From the NCBI GenBank assembly GCA_050701635.1, contig JBOGDF010000230.1, forward strand, positions 1 to 9,336: 9,336 nucleotides of DNA, read 5' to 3'. Below the pieces are notes generated by a model, which was not told where the DNA came from, did no database searches, and worked only from the letters and a program-made list of their open reading frames with translations. This document shows positions 6,757 to 9,336 of this stretch, piece by piece. Made by a program: the position numbers and the translations under genes. Position 1 is the stretch's first letter. Every line of letters begins with the position of its first letter. This stretch comes from WHSM01 sp050701635. Lineage in GTDB: Bacteria; Actinomycetota; Actinomycetes; Mycobacteriales; Micromonosporaceae.

Positions 6757-6766
6757 GGGAGGGAGG
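6757..6766 (+). promoter_or_regulatory. Ribosome binding site of sepF
   Basis: GGGAGGGAGG ends six bases before the ATG at 6773. It selects that ATG over the in-frame GTG at 6752, which would place the site inside the coding region. Confidence 0.8.
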
Positions 6767-6772
6767 CGCCCG

Positions 6773-7342
6773 ATGGGCGCAATGCGTAAGGCGGGGGTGT
6801 GGCTCGGCCTCATCGAGGACGATGACGACCGCCGGTACGCCGACGACGACCGGCGGTACTCCGACCGTGGGTACAGCGACCGGTACGACGACGACTACGA
6901 CGACGACCCGGCCGACGACGAGCCGGTGCTCGCCCGGTCGCGGTCGAGCGTACGGACGTTGGGGCGCGCGCCGGTGTCCAGCCCGATGACGCAGGACAAC
7001 CTGGCGTTGGCGCCGCAGGTGCAGCTGCGGGAGCGCGCGGTGGTCGCCGACGACGACCCGCAGAGCTACCGGATCACCACGTTGCACCCGACCACGTACA
7101 ACGAGGCGCGCACCATCGGGGAGCACTTCCGGGAGAGCGTCCCGGTGATCATGAATCTCTCCGAGATGGACGAAGGCGACGCCAAGCGGCTGGTGGACTT
7201 CGCGGCAGGTCTGGCCTTCGGGCTGCGCGGTACGATCGAGCGCGTGACCAACCGGGTCTTCCTGCTCTCGCCGGCCAACGTCCAGGTCACAGCGGAGGAC
7301 AAGGCCAAGATCGCCGAGGGTGGGTTCTTCAACCAGAGCTGA
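6773..7342 (+). CDS. sepF: SepF, FtsZ membrane anchor
   Basis: Cytoplasmic protein that binds the FtsZ C-terminal tail and the membrane; in actinobacteria, which lack FtsA, it is the main Z-ring tether. It has 189 residues from the ATG at 6773. The first residues, MGAMRKAGVWLGLIE, form the amphipathic membrane-binding helix of the family. A very acidic, tyrosine- and arginine-rich linker follows at about 16-50, with repeated DDDRRY, DRGYSDRY and DDDYDDD units. The globular SepF domain covers about 98-182: ITTLHPTTYNEARTIGEHFR, then VPVIMNLSEMDEGDAKRLVDF, then AAGLAFGLRGTIERV, then VFLLSPANVQV. The protein ends in GGFFNQS. It lies between yggS and yggT, its usual place. Identification is secure; the linker is low complexity and probably disordered. 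Confidence 0.96.
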   Translation: MGAMRKAGVWLGLIEDDDDRRYADDDRRYSDRGYSDRYDDDYDDDPADDEPVLARSRSSVRTLGRAPVSSPMTQDNLALAPQVQLRERAVVADDDPQSYRITTLHPTTYNEARTIGEHFRESVPVIMNLSEMDEGDAKRLVDFAAGLAFGLRGTIERVTNRVFLLSPANVQVTAEDKAKIAEGGFFNQS

Positions 7343-7360
7343 ATTGGCACAGAGCTGAAT
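7334..7360 (+). repeat. Tandem 11-bp repeat at the sepF stop
   Basis: CAGAGCTGAAT occurs at 7334-7344 and again at 7350-7360, a 16-base period. The first copy contains the sepF stop TGA (7340-7342). It looks like a short duplication just past the end of the gene. Confidence 0.7.
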
Positions 7361-7377
7361 CGAGGGTCGCCCGACCG

Positions 7378-7683
7378 GTGGAAATCGTATGGCAGGTCGT
7401 CTACCTGCTCCTGTACGCGTTCTTCCTGCTGCTGCTCGCCCGACTTGTCCTGGAATACGTGCTGATGTTCGCCCGCCGATGGCAACCCGGACGGGGGGCC
7501 TCGGCAGGGTTGGAAGTCGTGTGGAGCGTCACTGATCCACCCCTCAAAGCGTTGAGGCGAGTGATCCCTCCGCTTCGTATTGGTACCGTGAGCCTGGACC
7601 TGGCCTTCGTGGTGCTTCTGCTTATTGTGTACGTGTTGTTGTACGTCGTGGTGGGATCGCTGGCTGGTAGCAGCATCCGCTAG
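7378..7683 (+). CDS. YggT/YlmG family membrane protein
   Basis: Small integral membrane protein of the YggT family (YlmG; the Rv2146c position in Mycobacterium tuberculosis), found next to sepF in Gram-positive bacteria and linked to division or membrane organisation, with no settled biochemical role. It has 101 residues. The first hydrophobic span is at about 4-31 (WQVVYLLLYAFFLLLLARLV) and the second at about 72-96 (SLDLAFVVLLLIVYVLLYVV). The loop between them carries the family signature VTDPPLKALRRVIPPLRIG at 51-69. It starts at GTG 7378; the nearest purine-rich run, GAGGG (7362-7366), is 11 bases away, so its ribosome binding site is weak. Base composition is less GC-rich than the neighbours, as expected for a hydrophobic protein. 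Confidence 0.9.
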   Translation: MEIVWQVVYLLLYAFFLLLLARLVLEYVLMFARRWQPGRGASAGLEVVWSVTDPPLKALRRVIPPLRIGTVSLDLAFVVLLLIVYVLLYVVVGSLAGSSIR

Positions 7684-7707
7684 TGGTAACGACGTGCAAG
7701 ACTGGCA

Positions 7708-7722
7708 GCCGCGCCACGCGGC
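7708..7722 (+). repeat. Short hairpin in the divIVA leader
   Basis: GCCGCG (7708-7713) and CGCGGC (7717-7722) are perfect reverse complements around CCA. The hairpin lies 13 bases before the divIVA ribosome binding site and has no T-tract. It may affect mRNA stability or processing, but short GC hairpins also arise by chance in such DNA. Confidence 0.35.
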
Positions 7723-7735
7723 CGCGAGCTGACCT

Positions 7736-7741
7736 GAGGAG
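7736..7741 (+). promoter_or_regulatory. Ribosome binding site of divIVA
   Basis: GAGGAG lies five bases before the ATG at 7747. It is a strong site that fits the high expression expected of DivIVA. Confidence 0.8.
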
Positions 7742-7746
7742 TTCCG

Positions 7747-8568
7747 ATGCCGTTAACCCCGGCCGACGTACATAACGTCGCGTTCAAGAAGCCTCCGATC
7801 GGCAAGCGAGGGTACGACGAGGAAGAGGTCGACGCCTTTCTTGACGAGGTCGAGCGGGAGCTCGCGCGGCTGATCGAGGAGAACAACGAGCTCCGAGCCT
7901 CCGGTCCACGTGGCGGAGCCGCTCCGGCCGGTCCGGGTGCCGACCCGCGCCTGGTGGCGGAGAACCAGGAGCTGCAGGCCCAGCTCGAGCAGATGCAGCG
8001 CGAGAAGGCCGCCACCGACCAGGCCGCCCGCCAGCTGCAGGACGAGCTCGAGCAGGTGCGGCAGGGCTCCGGTGCGGTGCCGATCCCGGGCGGCGACCCG
8101 GGTGGCGAGCAGCAGGCCCTGCGGGTGCTGATGCTGGCGCAGCGCACCGCCGACGACCACGTGGCCGACGCCCGCCGGGAGGCGGACAAGCTGCTGTCGG
8201 ACGCGCGGGCGAAGGCCGAGGAGGTCACGCGCGAGGCGCGTACCAAGGCCGAGACCCTGGAGCGGGACGCGCGTACCCGTCACCAGGAGGCGATGGGTGG
8301 CCTGGAGGCGAAGCGTTCCGCGCTGCAGAAGCACATCGAAGAGCTGAAGGCGTTCGAGCGCGAGTACCGGACCCGGCTCAAGGCGTACCTGGAGAGCCAG
8401 CTGCGCGACCTCGAGGGTCGGGCGCAGGGCATCGAGGGCGAGGTGTCGCGCAACGGCGACGCCAGCCGGCAGTCCGGTGGTGGTCTGGCGGCAGCCGGGC
8501 TGGGTTCCTACTCGGGCGGTCGGCAGAGCCTCGGGATGGCCCAGGCCGACGGCACGTCCGGCCGGTAA
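7747..8568 (+). CDS. divIVA: DivIVA/Wag31, polar growth coiled-coil protein
   Basis: Coiled-coil scaffold that gathers at negatively curved membrane, marks the cell poles or hyphal tips, and directs cell wall growth in actinobacteria. It has 273 residues. The conserved N-terminal domain is MPLTPADVHNVAFKKPPIGK, followed by RGYDEEEVDAFLDEVERELARLIEEN (to about 46). This carries the hydrophobic and basic loop that touches membrane, then the first coiled coil. A glycine- and proline-rich break lies at about 51-67. Coiled coil resumes at about 68-106, a second GP-rich break (108-120) follows, and a long helix runs to about 230, with repeated AREA/AKAE heptads and the conserved FEREYRTRLKAYLESQLRDLE at 203-223. 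The tail is glycine- and serine-rich. M. tuberculosis Wag31 is phosphorylated at T73; the break at 53-67 here has no Ser or Thr. Strong ribosome binding site. Identification is secure. Confidence 0.96.
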   Translation: MPLTPADVHNVAFKKPPIGKRGYDEEEVDAFLDEVERELARLIEENNELRASGPRGGAAPAGPGADPRLVAENQELQAQLEQMQREKAATDQAARQLQDELEQVRQGSGAVPIPGGDPGGEQQALRVLMLAQRTADDHVADARREADKLLSDARAKAEEVTREARTKAETLERDARTRHQEAMGGLEAKRSALQKHIEELKAFEREYRTRLKAYLESQLRDLEGRAQGIEGEVSRNGDASRQSGGGLAAAGLGSYSGGRQSLGMAQADGTSGR

Positions 8569-8571
8569 GCG

Positions 8572-8588
8572 CCAGGTCTTCCAGGTCT
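8572..8588 (+). repeat. Tandem CCAGGTCT repeat between divIVA and the next gene
   Basis: CCAGGTCT occurs at 8572-8579 and 8581-8588, a 9-base period, just after the divIVA stop. The second AGG is the only purine run near the next start (GTG 8596), ten bases away, so it may serve as a poor ribosome binding site. Confidence 0.6.
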
Positions 8589-8595
8589 CACTCCG

Positions 8596-9336
8596 GTGAT
8601 TGTTGGCAGTCTCGTACTCATCCTGTCGGCGGCTGGTCTGCTGGCGGGTGGGCTGATCCTCGGTAACGACTGGATGCTGGGCGGCTCCATCGTTGCCAGT
8701 CTGTTGGCGGCCGTACTGCTGTACGTCGGCGCCCGGCAGAGTTCCTCCGCGCGTGAGGAAGCCCGGCTGCGGGAAGCCGAAGACGAAGCCGATGCCTGGG
8801 AAGAGGAGGCGTCGGCCGGGGAGGCCGCCGATCGCGAGGGCGGCTTCTTCGACGACCAACCGGAGCACGGCGAGTATCCCGAGCGGTACGAGGACCGCGC
8901 CGCGGGGTACGACACCGCGCCGGTCGGCGGGCAACCCCGGTACGGGGATTCCGGCTACCAGGAGCAGGTCCACCACGCCGAGCCGATCGAGCGGGGTCCC
9001 GAGCGGCTGCCGTCCCAGCGTGACCTGAACGGCGGCCCGGTCGCCGCCCCGGCGGACACCGAGCGGGTGCCGATGGGCCGGCACGGCCGCGCCGAACCGG
9101 CGTCGACGCAGGAGTTCGACCGGCTGGCCGCCGATCCGTCGGTCACCGGCGAATTCAGCGCGGTGCCGACCGGCGAGCAGCCCCAGGTGCGCGCCGCTGC
9201 GGAAGACACCGCGCCCGCCCCTGAGCAGTCCGGACCCCCGTCCGTGGCTGCGGAGCCGACTGTGGACACACCGGGTCAACGGGCCGCGGCAACCCCGGCA
9301 GCGGCGCCTCCGGCCGGGCCGGCGACGGCTCCGGCG
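8596..9336 (+). CDS. Two-helix membrane protein with long disordered tail, unknown function, 3' end cut
   Basis: I do not recognise a named family. The frame is open from GTG 8596 to the window edge (247 codons), with GC-rich third positions typical of coding DNA here. Two hydrophobic helices open the protein, at about 2-23 (IVGSLVLILSAAGLLAGGLI) and 27-46 (MLGGSIVASLLAAVLLYVGA), joined by the short turn LGNDW. A charged EA-rich helix follows at about 51-73. The rest is low complexity: acidic and tyrosine-rich to about 125, then proline- and alanine-rich, ending in APxxPA repeats at the edge. Two closely spaced helices with a short loop suggest a hairpin whose tail faces the cytoplasm; that is inference. 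It shares the divIVA frame, separated only by the TAA and nine sense codons. In Mycobacterium and Streptomyces a membrane protein of unknown function (the Rv2144c position) also follows wag31, so a role near DivIVA or the pole is plausible but unproven. Confidence 0.75.
   Translation, partial: MIVGSLVLILSAAGLLAGGLILGNDWMLGGSIVASLLAAVLLYVGARQSSSAREEARLREAEDEADAWEEEASAGEAADREGGFFDDQPEHGEYPERYEDRAAGYDTAPVGGQPRYGDSGYQEQVHHAEPIERGPERLPSQRDLNGGPVAAPADTERVPMGRHGRAEPASTQEFDRLAADPSVTGEFSAVPTGEQPQVRAAAEDTAPAPEQSGPPSVAAEPTVDTPGQRAAATPAAAPPAGPATAPA

Noticed and set aside
7628..7646. Repeated TGTACGT in the end of yggT as a regulatory repeat
   Set aside because: It encodes the hydrophobic YV and LYVV residues of the second helix, so codon use and the general GTAC excess explain it.

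Overview
The window is a stretch of the division and cell wall (dcw) cluster of a high-GC Gram-positive bacterium. All nine recognisable genes lie on the + strand and run into one another: ftsW (5' end cut by the window edge), murG, murC, ftsQ, ftsZ, a YggS/YlmE-type PLP protein, sepF, a YggT/YlmG membrane protein, divIVA (wag31), and an unnamed two-helix membrane protein cut by the right edge. The very high GC content, frequent GTG starts, Wag31-type DivIVA N-terminus, actinobacterial SepF N-terminus and the gene order place it in Actinobacteria. The style of the MurC, SepF and DivIVA sequences suggests Micromonosporaceae or a close relative, but that family-level call is from memory and is inference.

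Region 1 (1-4619) is a tightly packed block, ftsW-murG-murC-ftsQ. Each junction is a 4-base stop/start overlap (GTGA, ATGA, ATGA). It encodes the septal glycan polymerase, the lipid II-forming glycosyltransferase, the first amino-acid ligase of the peptidoglycan stem, and a bitopic divisome scaffold. Region 2 (4620-4837) is the only long intergenic gap. It carries promoter-like boxes and an 8-bp-arm inverted repeat, and is the likely main control point for ftsZ. Region 3 (4838-6666) is ftsZ overlapping yggS by GTGA; the ylmD/yfiH gene usually found between them in Streptomyces and Mycobacterium is absent. Region 4 (6667-8568) has a hairpin and a dyad-rich leader, then sepF, yggT and divIVA. 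Region 5 (8569-9336) is an open frame with two N-terminal transmembrane helices and a long disordered tail, at the position of the conserved small membrane protein downstream of wag31.

Together the genes make lipid II (MurC, MurG), polymerise it at the septum (FtsW), build and tether the Z-ring (FtsZ, SepF, FtsQ), and direct polar growth (DivIVA). I see no mobile element, CRISPR array, rRNA or tRNA. I do not see a wholly new system here. The points worth a second look are the clean loss of ylmD, non-consensus residues in the MurC C-terminal domain, the regulatory structures before ftsZ and sepF, the last membrane protein, and a strong excess of the tetranucleotide GTAC.
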